A DNA stretch of 40,699 nt from an uncultured Eubacteriales bacterium (GCA_900546695.1 URDX01000015.1:1-40699); one strand, 5' to 3'; positions 25,179-33,235 are shown, numbered from the stretch's first letter. Notes: generated from the sequence alone by a model not told the origin. Program-made: numbers and translations.

Positions 25179-26252
25179 ATGCAAATAAATTTGAAAGGCA
25201 AACTGCGTTCATTGCGCTTACAAAAAAATATCACACAAGAAGCACTTGCCAATCATCTCGGCATTACACCGCAATCGGTCGGAAAATGGGAGCGCGGCGA
25301 AGGCTTTCCCGACATTACGCTCTTGCCGCGCATTGCATTTTATTTTGACATAACGGTGGATGAGCTTTTGTGCGTGGATCAGGTAAGAGTGGAAGAAGCA
25401 ATTGCTGAATATGAACGGCAAGCCGCCGTCTATCAAAATAACGGTGAGAACGAAAAGAATCTTGAATTATGGGAACAGGCATATGCGGAATTTCCGAACG
25501 ATTGCCGCGTGATCGAAGGATTGATGTTTGCGATAAACAGAGATGCGGTCTATCCGTGTCCAAAGGACAAAGCAGAACGTATTATTTCACTCGGAGAGAA
25601 GCTTTTACAGAAAACCACGGACGCAAGGCAAAGAGAAAACGCACTTCAGTGCCTTTGTTACACTTATGATGGCATTGACAAGGAAAAAGCTCTTTATTAT
25701 GCAGATATGTGCGGCGGTTTTTATGTGACAAGGGAGAATCTCCGGGCGATTATTTTAGACGGCGAAGATGGGGTTGAGTCGTGCCAAAGCTATATAGACT
25801 CTCTGATCCATACGGCAGCAATGACTGCTTTGTGCATGACATCAAAGATTTCTTTTTCACATGAGGAAAAAATCGAGGCATTTCAGTTTGCCATTGACAT
25901 CTTGGAACGTTTGTATGCAGACGGAAACGTGGGATTTTATGCGTCTAACCTGTCGCATTTTTACTCTATGATAGCTTTTGAGTACGCACAAATGCACGAT
26001 TTGCAAAAAACGCTTGACGCTTTGGCACAGAGCTGTCGCTATGCGGTTATTGAAGCGAATTTGAAGGATATGGATTATACAGCACCTATGGTGAACCGAT
26101 TGAAGTACAAAAAAGCGAATACATCCAAGAATTACAAAGGGAACGCCTGCAATCTCAGAATAAAAGAATTGGAGGACGGACAATTTGATTTTGTCAGAGA
26201 GGGAGATGCGTTTAAGAAACTCATCGTAATGCTGGAACAAAACGCAGAGTAA
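25179..26252 (+). CDS. XRE-family transcriptional regulator with helical C-terminal domain
   Basis: A 357-residue protein. Residues about 5-62 form a Cro/C1-type helix-turn-helix (LRSLRLQKNITQEALANHLG and TPQSVGKWERGEGFPDITLL). The rest (about 70-350) is helical and resembles the TPR-like domain of such regulators, which often senses peptides or small ligands. GGGAG precedes the ATG at 25179. It has its own promoter with a palindrome at the start site, so autoregulation is likely. No downstream target gene is adjacent: the next plus-strand gene is 735 bases away with its own promoter. The gene is bracketed by direct repeats A and B, as if it were a cassette. Confidence 0.85.
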   Translation: MQINLKGKLRSLRLQKNITQEALANHLGITPQSVGKWERGEGFPDITLLPRIAFYFDITVDELLCVDQVRVEEAIAEYERQAAVYQNNGENEKNLELWEQAYAEFPNDCRVIEGLMFAINRDAVYPCPKDKAERIISLGEKLLQKTTDARQRENALQCLCYTYDGIDKEKALYYADMCGGFYVTRENLRAIILDGEDGVESCQSYIDSLIHTAAMTALCMTSKISFSHEEKIEAFQFAIDILERLYADGNVGFYASNLSHFYSMIAFEYAQMHDLQKTLDALAQSCRYAVIEANLKDMDYTAPMVNRLKYKKANTSKNYKGNACNLRIKELEDGQFDFVREGDAFKKLIVMLEQNAE

Positions 26253-26253
26253 A

Positions 26254-26280
26254 TTTTGCGCTGCAGTAGTCAAAGAAAAG
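26254..26280 (+). repeat. Direct repeat copy B
   Basis: TTGCGCTGCAGTAGTCAAAG plus AAAAG starts two bases after the XRE stop codon; 23 of 25 bases match copy A and 19 of 25 match copy C. Confidence 0.7.
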
Positions 26281-26296
26281 ATTTTCCGAAAAAAGA

Positions 26297-26336
26297 AAGC
26301 GGCTTGTGCTGTAAATGCGGCACAAGCCGCTTTTCT
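26297..26336 (+). terminator. Terminator of the XRE gene
   Basis: The 13-bp stem AAGCGGCTTGTGC/GCACAAGCCGCTT (26297-26309, 26320-26332), a 10-base loop and a TTTTCT tail. Confidence 0.75.
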
Positions 26337-26386
26337 GCCGTCAGGGAAATTTGCCGAAGTGATGGATAAAAGCAGATTATAAGCAG

Positions 26387-26433
26387 AAAATCAGCCGAAA
26401 GTGGGGCGAAAAACCTCATTTTCGGCTGATTTT
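26387..26433 (-). terminator. Hairpin abutting the tRNA-Pro 3' end
   Basis: A 14-bp stem (26387-26400 with 26420-26433) lies immediately beyond the CCA end of the tRNA-Pro fragment when read on the minus strand, with T residues in the distal arm. It is best read as the original terminator of that tRNA, so this side would be pre-integration chromosome. Confidence 0.55.
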
Positions 26434-26478
26434 TGGTCGGGATGACAGGAGTCGAACCTGCTTAAACTTGCTCCCAAA
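26434..26478 (-). other. 3' half of tRNA-Pro(TGG): probable integrase attachment-site remnant
   Basis: Read on the minus strand: anticodon loop TTTGGGA (TGG anticodon), 3' anticodon stem GCAAG, five-base variable region, T arm GCAGG-TTCGACT-CCTGT, acceptor strand CATCCCG, discriminator A and CCA. The matching 5' anticodon stem (CTTGC) is absent; the flanking bases are GTCCG instead, so homology stops exactly at the anticodon loop. D arm and 5' acceptor strand are also missing. This is the pattern left when a tyrosine integrase recombines at the anticodon loop and displaces the 3' end of the target tRNA. Confidence 0.75.
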
Positions 26479-26904
26479 CGGACCTATGAAGGCAATTTCC
26501 GCTAAAAATAGCTTTTTCCGCCCCTTTCCGCTCGGAAAACCGTGCTCTTCGGCACTCTTATCTCCACTGTTTCCGAGTGCTCCGAAACGGTAGGTGGTCT
26601 GTTGTGTGGTCAGCAGCAATTTCCACGGAATAATATGAGCTACACGCCTCTCGCATTTACGCGAGGGGCGATTGCTTTTATACGGTTATTATAACTCTGA
26701 ACAACCCCTGATTCAAGTCAAAATTTGCACCACAGTAGACAAAGAAATACGAGAACTCGCGAATGAAGAGTAGAGAAAATTCAGCTGATTTAATATCCAA
26801 TGTTATTTTAGCCGAGATTTTTGCCTTGAAGGCGAGAACTTTCACGCAAAAATTAAAAGCCTACCTATAATTTAATCATTTTGAGATATTTGATTAAATT
26901 AGAC
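26479..26904. other. Non-coding stretch with hairpin, repeat copy C and operator
   Basis: No credible gene is seen. It holds a 10-bp hairpin with one G-T pair (26645-26654 with 26661-26670, then ATTGCTTTTA), the degenerate repeat copy C (26726-26750), and the inverted repeat 26868-26901 just upstream of the fic promoter. A 67-residue minus-strand frame (26416-26619) overlaps the tRNA fragment and is not credited. Confidence 0.5.
26726..26750 (+). repeat. Direct repeat copy C (degenerate)
   Basis: TTGCACCACAGTAGACAAAG plus AAATA; 19 of 25 bases match copy B, in the same orientation. The conserved core is CAGTAG-n-CAAAGAAA. Confidence 0.55.
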
Positions 26905-26933
26905 TTGACAAACAACAAAATTGTGAATATAAT
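26868..26933 (+). promoter_or_regulatory. Restriction-operon promoter with upstream inverted repeat
   Basis: TTGACA (26905-26910), a 17-base spacer and TATAAT (26928-26933) form a perfect consensus. Three bases upstream of the -35 ends a perfect 11-bp inverted repeat, TAATTTAATCA (26868-26878) with TGATTAAATTA (26891-26901). This is a likely operator for a regulator. The C-terminal winged helix of the Fic protein is one candidate; the XRE protein is another. Confidence 0.75.
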
Positions 26934-26987
26934 ATAATTACATCATAATAATAAAAATGAGCAAATTGCGTTCAGGAGAAGATTGAA

Positions 26988-28046
26988 ATGAGAACTTATG
27001 ACTACAATAAAAAATGGCAACAACTTTTAACTCCCGAAATCGTAACCATGCTTTCACAAATACACGAATTTAAAGGTGAACAGAACCTGTTTATTGAAGC
27101 GCAAAGTGATACTCTTACACAACTTGTAGAAATTGCAAAGATACAAAGTACGGAAGCTTCCAACAAAATTGAAGGAATCTTTACTTCTAATGAACGCTTG
27201 AAAAAACTCGTAACAAACAAAACAACTCCAAGGTCTCGCAACGAGCAAGAGATTGCAGGCTATAGAGATGTGCTTTCAACCATACACGATAGTTATGAAT
27301 TTATACCAGTCCGTCCTTCCATCATATTGCAATTGCATCGTGACTTGTATAAGTTCAGCGGTAAATCTATCGGCGGCGCATATAAAAATGCGGATAATGT
27401 GATTGCAGAAGAAGATAACGAAGGTAATCGTTTCGTAAGATTCCAACCGATACCTACTTGGGAAACACCGGGTTCTATTGAAGCTTTGTGTGATGCGTTT
27501 GATGATGCAATAGCCAGAAACGAAGCGGATCCGTTGCTTATCATTCCGATGTTTATTCTCGACTTCCTTTGTATCCATCCGTTTAACGATGGCAACGGAA
27601 GAATGAGCCGACTGCTGACACTGCTCCTGCTCTATCGCGCAGGTTATATTGTAGGTAAATACATTAGTATCGAAAAGGTTATAGAAACAACCAAAGACAC
27701 CTATTACGAAGCATTGCAAAGCAGCTCACAGGGGTGGCACGAAGAAGAAAATGATTACGCACACTTCGTTAGATATATGTTAGGTGTAATTTTATCAGCA
27801 TATCGTGACTTTTCCTCTCGCGTCAGAGTGCTTACAACAAGCGGAATGTCGAAACCTGACCGTATACGAGAAATTATCAAGGATACTCTCGGCAAAATTA
27901 CAAAAACAGAAATTATGCAAAAATGCCCTGATATCAGTCAGGTGACCGTTCAAAGAACTCTAAATGATCTTATTAAAAACGGTGACATTATAAAAATCGG
28001 TGGCGGACGTTATACGTCTTATATTTGGAACAGGGAGAAAGAATAA
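26988..28046 (+). CDS. Fic family protein with inhibitory helix and winged-helix C terminus
   Basis: A 352-residue Fic protein. The catalytic motif HPFNDGNGR begins at H197, and the target-binding flap lies around 130-155. An N-terminal inhibitory motif SNKIEG (S58 to G63) fits [S/T]xxxE[G/N], so the enzyme should be auto-inhibited, with E62 blocking ATP. Fic enzymes transfer AMP or other nucleotide parts to protein hydroxyls. Residues about 290-352 look like a winged helix (ITKTEIMQKCPDISQVTVQR), suggesting DNA binding. CAGGAGAAG precedes the ATG. It is the first gene of the operon, and its stop overlaps the hsdM start by one base (TAATG). A regulatory or guard role for the restriction system is inferred from this placement. 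Confidence 0.9.
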   Translation: MRTYDYNKKWQQLLTPEIVTMLSQIHEFKGEQNLFIEAQSDTLTQLVEIAKIQSTEASNKIEGIFTSNERLKKLVTNKTTPRSRNEQEIAGYRDVLSTIHDSYEFIPVRPSIILQLHRDLYKFSGKSIGGAYKNADNVIAEEDNEGNRFVRFQPIPTWETPGSIEALCDAFDDAIARNEADPLLIIPMFILDFLCIHPFNDGNGRMSRLLTLLLLYRAGYIVGKYISIEKVIETTKDTYYEALQSSSQGWHEEENDYAHFVRYMLGVILSAYRDFSSRVRVLTTSGMSKPDRIREIIKDTLGKITKTEIMQKCPDISQVTVQRTLNDLIKNGDIIKIGGGRYTSYIWNREKE

Positions 28047-29542
28047 TGATTACAGGTGAACTTAAAAATAAAATCGATAGCTTGTGGGATGTTTTTGCCG
28101 CAGGCGGTCTCGTCAATCCTTTGGATGTTATCGAGCAGATTACATATCTTATGTTTATACGTGACCTCGATGATTCGGATAATCTCCGCGCAAAAGAGAG
28201 CGCTATGCTCGGCCTTCCTTACAAGAGCATTTTTGCGGGCGAGGTTACCATCGGCGAACGTAAAGTTGACGGCAGTCAGTTAAAATGGTCGGTATTCCGT
28301 GATTTTCCTGCCGGCAAAATGTATTCCACTATGCAGGAATGGGTGTTCCCATTTATTAAAAATCTTGATGGCAAAAAAGACAGTGCTTATTCCAAATATA
28401 TGGACGACGCTATCTTTAAGCTTCCTACCCCGCTCCTGCTTTCCAAAGTGGTTGATGCCTTGGATGAAATCTATGCACTTATGGCAAAAGAACAGGATAA
28501 GGACGTTCGCGGAGATACATACGAATATCTTCTCAATAAAATTGCGCAATCGGGTCTTAACGGTCAGTTCCGTACTCCGCGCCATATTATTAAAATGATG
28601 GTGGAGATGATGCAGCCCAAAGCAGATGACGTGATTTGCGATCCTGCGTGCGGTACAAGCGGATTTTTGGTAACCGCAGGAGAATATCTGAAAGATAATC
28701 TCAAGGAAGAAATTTTCTTTAATAAGCAGAAAAAAGACCACTATATGAACCATATGTTCTTCGGTTACGATATGGACAGAACAATGCTTCGTATCGGTGC
28801 GATGAATATGATGACTCATGGCGTGGAACATCCGTTTATTGAGTACCGCGACAGCCTTTCCGACCAAAATCCCGATAAGGACAAGTATTCCCTTATTCTC
28901 GCCAACCCGCCTTTCAAGGGAAGTCTCGATTATGATACCGTTTCAACCGACCTTTTGAAAGTATGCAAAACCAAGAAAACAGAACTGCTTTTCTTGGCGC
29001 TCTTCCTTCGTATGCTTCGTATAGGTGGGCGATGCGCTTGTATCGTTCCCGACGGCGTATTGTTTGGCTCATCCACCGCCCACAAGGCAATTCGCAAAGA
29101 AATTATTGAAAACAACCGCCTTGAAGCTGTCATCTCAATGCCCAGCGGTGTTTTCAAACCTTACGCAGGTGTATCTACAGGTATTCTAATTTTCACCAAA
29201 ACAGGACACGGTGGAACTGATAAAGTTTGGTTTTACGATATGAAGGCTGATGGTTTTAGCCTTGACGATAAGCGCACAGAGATAAAAGAAAACGATATTC
29301 CCGATATTATCGCGCGTTTCCACAATCTCGAAGCTGAAGAAGGCAGAGAAAGAACCGAAAAATCCTTCTTTGTTCCTAAGGATGAGATTGTCGGTAACGA
29401 TTATGACCTTTCTATCAACGAGTATAAAAAGACCGAGTATGTCCCCGCAGAATACCCCTCAACTGCCGAAGTTATGACAGATTTACACGAGTTGGAGATA
29501 CAGATTACGGCAGGTCTTGCCGAACTGGAGGAAATGCTTTAA
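28046..29542 (+). CDS. hsdM: Type I restriction-modification DNA methyltransferase (HsdM)
   Basis: A 498-residue N6-adenine methyltransferase subunit. The N-terminal HsdM helical domain (about 1-140) is followed by the SAM loop DPACGTSGF (199-207) and the catalytic NPPF (287-290). RTPRHIIKMMVEMM is typical of type I M subunits. With HsdS it methylates the recognition site; with HsdR it forms the restriction complex. The start is the ATG at 28046 with GGGAG upstream, coupled to fic; the longer frame from 28025 is not used. Its stop overlaps the next start by one base. Confidence 0.95.
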   Translation: MITGELKNKIDSLWDVFAAGGLVNPLDVIEQITYLMFIRDLDDSDNLRAKESAMLGLPYKSIFAGEVTIGERKVDGSQLKWSVFRDFPAGKMYSTMQEWVFPFIKNLDGKKDSAYSKYMDDAIFKLPTPLLLSKVVDALDEIYALMAKEQDKDVRGDTYEYLLNKIAQSGLNGQFRTPRHIIKMMVEMMQPKADDVICDPACGTSGFLVTAGEYLKDNLKEEIFFNKQKKDHYMNHMFFGYDMDRTMLRIGAMNMMTHGVEHPFIEYRDSLSDQNPDKDKYSLILANPPFKGSLDYDTVSTDLLKVCKTKKTELLFLALFLRMLRIGGRCACIVPDGVLFGSSTAHKAIRKEIIENNRLEAVISMPSGVFKPYAGVSTGILIFTKTGHGGTDKVWFYDMKADGFSLDDKRTEIKENDIPDIIARFHNLEAEEGRERTEKSFFVPKDEIVGNDYDLSINEYKKTEYVPAEYPSTAEVMTDLHELEIQITAGLAELEEML

Positions 29543-30288
29543 TGGCTAAAATTAGCATTGATATTGACAACATTAAAGAATCTTTAACCAATATCGGATA
29601 TGAAATAAGCGATTGTATCGAGAGAGATAACAATGGCTTGAATTGGCAATTGAAATTTCACAATAGTGGCGCGATTGTTACGGTCTATGATACAAATACC
29701 AAGAAAAACACTGTTGTAAATGGCAAGTTCGATCTCGGAGAAAAAGAAAATCTTAAAGAGATTGTGGACGGTCTCAAATGCAAGGAAATCTCCATCTCCC
29801 CACTTAACCCTGTTATCGTTTCATACATCAATTCTAAACAGGAAACTTGTCACTATGACTTCAAACAAAAATGGCACTCTACTTCTAAAGACGCCGATTT
29901 ACTCCACGATATTTTATGTTTAGCTAATAACACAGACAACTCTGATGCGTATTTGATCATCGGTGTGACTGATTCTTATGATGTGGTGGGTGTTAGTGAT
30001 TGGAGAAAATCCAATGAGGTGTTCGATTATTTACGAAGTAAGAAGTTTGCAGGAAGCCATATGCCCGAAATACAGATTCATAAGCTCTATTATAAATATC
30101 AAAAAATTGATGTTGTTGAAATTAAAAGTTCTAAGAATGTTCCGTTTTATTTGGCAGAAAAGTATAAAGATGTCGGTATTCAGATATATACTCGCGTTGG
30201 TGATACAAATACGCCAAAAAATGAGAGCGCAAACTATAATGATGTAGAAGCACTTTGGAGAATTCATTTTGAACGCGAAAAAGAGTAA
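29542..30288 (+). CDS. AlbA_2/Schlafen-like domain protein of the restriction operon
   Basis: A 248-residue protein translationally coupled to hsdM (TAATG). Residues about 105-245 fit the AlbA_2 (divergent AAA_4/Schlafen-type) nucleic-acid-binding domain: LHDILCLANNTD followed by AYLIIGVTDSYDVVGV is the typical ...AxANt..G.l.iGV signature. The N-terminal 80 or so residues (NWQLKFHNSGAIVTVYDTNT) look like a separate small alpha-beta domain, perhaps a TATA-binding-protein-like fold; this is a guess. AlbA_2 proteins are common in defence islands and near type I systems. It could be a regulator or an RNA/DNA-acting effector. GGAGG lies 10 bases upstream. Confidence 0.7.
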   Translation: MAKISIDIDNIKESLTNIGYEISDCIERDNNGLNWQLKFHNSGAIVTVYDTNTKKNTVVNGKFDLGEKENLKEIVDGLKCKEISISPLNPVIVSYINSKQETCHYDFKQKWHSTSKDADLLHDILCLANNTDNSDAYLIIGVTDSYDVVGVSDWRKSNEVFDYLRSKKFAGSHMPEIQIHKLYYKYQKIDVVEIKSSKNVPFYLAEKYKDVGIQIYTRVGDTNTPKNESANYNDVEALWRIHFEREKE

Positions 30289-30308
30289 AGTTCAGGGGTA
30301 AATGTTTA

Positions 30309-30908
30309 ATGGCGAAAAAGAAAGATAAACCGCAAATTATCAATAATATTCAGGAATTGAATCTTGAAATTGATTACGATAGGCTTGCACAAGCGATAGT
30401 TAAAGCAAAGCAAATCGAAGAAGAAAACGCAGCTAAGAAAAAAGCAGCGGATTTAGAAGAATGGAAAAAGATCCTTGGTGTAAATAAACACGAAGATAAA
30501 AAGAGAATCAAAAAGAAGATTTATGTGTTTTGCAATAATGTAAAAGTGTTCTTTAACCTAATCTTCTTTTCTAAGAAAAAGAAAGTCCGAGTTTCAATGA
30601 CAGGTGCTTTTATGCAAAGCATTACAGCTACATTCTTTCACTTAATAAAGGTTATGCTTTGGATACTGTCGCTAGCATTTATCAGCGTTTGCATTTATCA
30701 TGGAAATATGGCTTTTGGCCTTTTAAATTATGTATACTACATAGGTTTTGCAATAATTGCTTTTATGTTGGCAAGTATTTTCAGACTAATGGCCATTGAA
30801 ACTGAACAAATAACAGATAGAGAACGTGTTCTTGGGATTTTTACTGCGGTAATGTCCGTAATACCTATGATAGAAATTATAGTTCCCTTCTTCAAGGAGG
30901 TGGGATGA
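30309..30908 (+). CDS. Membrane protein of unknown function in the restriction operon
   Basis: A 199-residue protein I do not recognise. Residues 1-60 are charged and helical (IVKAKQIEEENAAKKKAADL, probable coiled coil), followed by a very basic stretch (HEDKKRIKKK, about 71-80). Three hydrophobic segments follow at about 108-130, 134-158 and 175-195, so the N terminus is predicted cytosolic with a membrane-anchored C-terminal half. Its stop overlaps the hsdS start (ATGATG). Base composition is more AT-rich than hsdM. A membrane protein between hsdM and hsdS is not part of a classical type I system; an effector or anchoring role is conceivable. Confidence 0.7.
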   Translation: MAKKKDKPQIINNIQELNLEIDYDRLAQAIVKAKQIEEENAAKKKAADLEEWKKILGVNKHEDKKRIKKKIYVFCNNVKVFFNLIFFSKKKKVRVSMTGAFMQSITATFFHLIKVMLWILSLAFISVCIYHGNMAFGLLNYVYYIGFAIIAFMLASIFRLMAIETEQITDRERVLGIFTAVMSVIPMIEIIVPFFKEVG

Positions 30909-32065
30909 TGGCAAGATTAGGCGATATTTGTGAAGTGTTAAATGGTTATGCATTTAAAAGTGAGAAGTATACTTCATCAGGTGTTCGAATAATTAGAATT
31001 GCCAATGTGCAAAAGGGTTATATCGAAGACACGGCTCCTGCTTTTTATCCGATTGATACTACTGATATTGAAAAATACACTCTGTATGAAGATGATTTGT
31101 TAATTTCCCTTACGGGTAATGTTGGTAGAGTTGCACTATTAAAAAAAGAATTTCTTCCTGCAGCACTTAATCAACGAGTTGCTTGTTTAAGACTTAAAGA
31201 TAGTGCACAATACGATAAATCATTCCTATATTGTTTTTTGAACTCTGATTATTTTGAAAATAAATGCATCCAATCTGCCAAAGGTGTTGCTCAAAAAAAT
31301 ATGAGTACCGAATGGTTAAAGGAATATCAAATTCCAAATTTAAGTTTAGTGGAACAAAAAGAAATAGCGGCCGTTCTTAATAAAATATCAGAATTAATTT
31401 CTGCACGAACAATGCAACTTTCAAAAATGGACAAGTTTGTAAAATCCCGATTTATCGAACTGTTTGGAGTATATCCTTCAAATCCCAAGGGATGGGAAAC
31501 GGCCACCATAAGGGATATAGTTGCGGATGTACGTTACGGATCCAGCCGTCCCGCTGTGGATGGAGGCAAATATCCATATCTCCGAATGAACAATATTACC
31601 TATGGTGGAGAATTGGATTTAACAGACACCAAACGTATTGACATACCCGATAACGAATTGGATAAGTGTACTGTACGGCGTGGAGATGTGCTTTTCAACC
31701 GCACAAACAGTAAAGAGTTGGTCGGAAAGACGTGTGTCTATAACCGAGATGAAATGATGGTACTTGCGGGCTTTGTTATTCGTGTCAGAGTCACAGAGCG
31801 TGTATTGCCCGAGTTCCTCTCTGCATTCCTAAATACGGATTTCTCAAAGCAGATGCTACTTGGAATGTGTAAAGCTGCAATCGGCCAAGCCAATATCAAT
31901 GCACAAGAGATGCAAAACATTGGAATTTATCTGCCACCCACTGAACTGCAACGGCAATTTGTTCAGTTCAAGGAACAGACCGACAAATCAAAATTGGCAA
32001 TTCAGCAAAGTCTTGAAAAACTTGAAACACTAAAAAAAGCATTAATGCAACAATATTTCGGATGA
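30908..32065 (+). CDS. hsdS: Type I restriction specificity subunit (HsdS)
   Basis: A 385-residue subunit with two target-recognition domains. TRD1 covers about 1-150 and TRD2 about 195-345. They are separated by the conserved helical spacer with LVEQKEIAAVLNKISELISA (about 150-170), and a matching C-terminal helix holds ELQRQFVQFKEQTDKSKLAI. Each TRD reads one half of a bipartite DNA site. Two adjacent ATGs (30905, 30908) follow AGGAGG; 30908 has the better seven-base spacing, and 30905 would add one Met. The first half is AT-rich while the second half is closer to hsdM in composition, suggesting a TRD exchange near 31,490. Confidence 0.93.
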   Translation: MARLGDICEVLNGYAFKSEKYTSSGVRIIRIANVQKGYIEDTAPAFYPIDTTDIEKYTLYEDDLLISLTGNVGRVALLKKEFLPAALNQRVACLRLKDSAQYDKSFLYCFLNSDYFENKCIQSAKGVAQKNMSTEWLKEYQIPNLSLVEQKEIAAVLNKISELISARTMQLSKMDKFVKSRFIELFGVYPSNPKGWETATIRDIVADVRYGSSRPAVDGGKYPYLRMNNITYGGELDLTDTKRIDIPDNELDKCTVRRGDVLFNRTNSKELVGKTCVYNRDEMMVLAGFVIRVRVTERVLPEFLSAFLNTDFSKQMLLGMCKAAIGQANINAQEMQNIGIYLPPTELQRQFVQFKEQTDKSKLAIQQSLEKLETLKKALMQQYFG

Positions 32066-32074
32066 GGTGAAACG

Positions 32075-33235
32075 ATGATAGAAAGACGAACAAAAGAAGA
32101 TAAACCCGTTTTAGCAATCTGTTATGATTTTGATAAAACATTATCTCCTGATGATATGCAAGCACAAGGATATATACAAGAGGTTTTCGGTGATGACGTA
32201 CAGGCATTTTGGGATGAATGTAAAGATTTGGCCGAAGCCAATGAGATGGACTCTAATTTAGCGTATATGTTCAAAATGATGGAACATGCACACGGACGTA
32301 TTGTATTAACAAGAAAAACATTAAGGGATTACGGTGCCAAAGTAAAACTGTTCCCCGGTGTTGAAGAATGGTTTGAACGAATCAGAGAGTTTGGTAAAAA
32401 ACAAGGTGTGATTGTTGAGCATTATATCATATCTTCAGGTCTTAAAGAAATGATTGAGGGAACGGCCATCGCAAAAGAGTTCGAAAAAATCTACGCAAGT
32501 TCCTTTTTGTTTGATGATAAAGAAGTTCCTATTTGGCCGGCACAAGCTATAAACTACACAAACAAAACACAATTTTTATTCAGAATTGAAAAGGGTGTTT
32601 TAGATGTAAATGATTCTGGCGTAAATGATTACTTTGAGCCGGAAAATATCCGTGTTCCATTTAGGAATATAGTGTACATAGGCGATAGTATGACAGATAT
32701 TCCTTGCATGAAACTTGTTAATGCTAACGGCGGTCATTCCATAGCTGTTTATAACAATAGTACACTGGACAAAAGCAAAGCGTTTCAAATGTTAGCCGAT
32801 AACCGTATTAAGTATTTTACACCCACTGATTATACTGAAGGTTCAGAGTTAGATGAACTTGTTAAATCAATTATAGTCAGAACAGCTGCAAATGAGGTTT
32901 TAGAAGAGAAACATTTTGCTTGCAAAAAAGAGCGTGACGATAGCGAAAATTCAGGCAATGCCAAATATTCACAAGAACACATAAAGTTGATCATCTCTTT
33001 AGATGGAAGCCGCAATTTCGAATCTACTCACGCAATGATGCCTGAATTGCTCACTATTGACGATTGGTCAAAAGCAGAGATTGATATGCTTCTTGACATT
33101 GCATTAAACCGCCATCCCGTTCGCTATTTGCTTAATGATGAAGACGTAAATGCTTTTTACCGAAAAGTAATTAAAATGTTAAAAAAGCCAACTGATAAAG
33201 CCAAAGAGGTTTTGAAGCGTTTTGATAAAGAATAA
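32075..33235 (+). CDS. HAD-superfamily phosphatase with extra C-terminal domain
   Basis: A 386-residue protein. The HAD core covers about 10-275: motif I DFDKTL with nucleophile D18 and general acid D20, motif II ISSG (119-122), motif III around K164, and motif IV GDSMTD (203-208). A helical cap lies between about 30 and 110. A separate C-terminal region (about 300-386: LTIDDWSKAEIDMLLDIALN and the stretch after it) is helical and unknown to me. The substrate is not predicted. GAGGTG lies before the ATG, nine bases after hsdS. A conserved phosphatase inside hsdMSR genes is atypical; roles in processing nucleic-acid ends or a signal nucleotide are speculative. Confidence 0.8.
   Translation: MIERRTKEDKPVLAICYDFDKTLSPDDMQAQGYIQEVFGDDVQAFWDECKDLAEANEMDSNLAYMFKMMEHAHGRIVLTRKTLRDYGAKVKLFPGVEEWFERIREFGKKQGVIVEHYIISSGLKEMIEGTAIAKEFEKIYASSFLFDDKEVPIWPAQAINYTNKTQFLFRIEKGVLDVNDSGVNDYFEPENIRVPFRNIVYIGDSMTDIPCMKLVNANGGHSIAVYNNSTLDKSKAFQMLADNRIKYFTPTDYTEGSELDELVKSIIVRTAANEVLEEKHFACKKERDDSENSGNAKYSQEHIKLIISLDGSRNFESTHAMMPELLTIDDWSKAEIDMLLDIALNRHPVRYLLNDEDVNAFYRKVIKMLKKPTDKAKEVLKRFDKE

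Noticed and set aside
26434..26520. A complete tRNA-Pro gene on the minus strand
   Set aside because: Only the 3' half folds; the 5' anticodon stem, D arm and 5' acceptor strand are missing.
26416..26619. A 67-codon minus-strand open frame across the tRNA-Pro fragment
   Set aside because: It runs through the tRNA remnant and hairpin, has no Shine-Dalgarno, and its peptide matches nothing I know.
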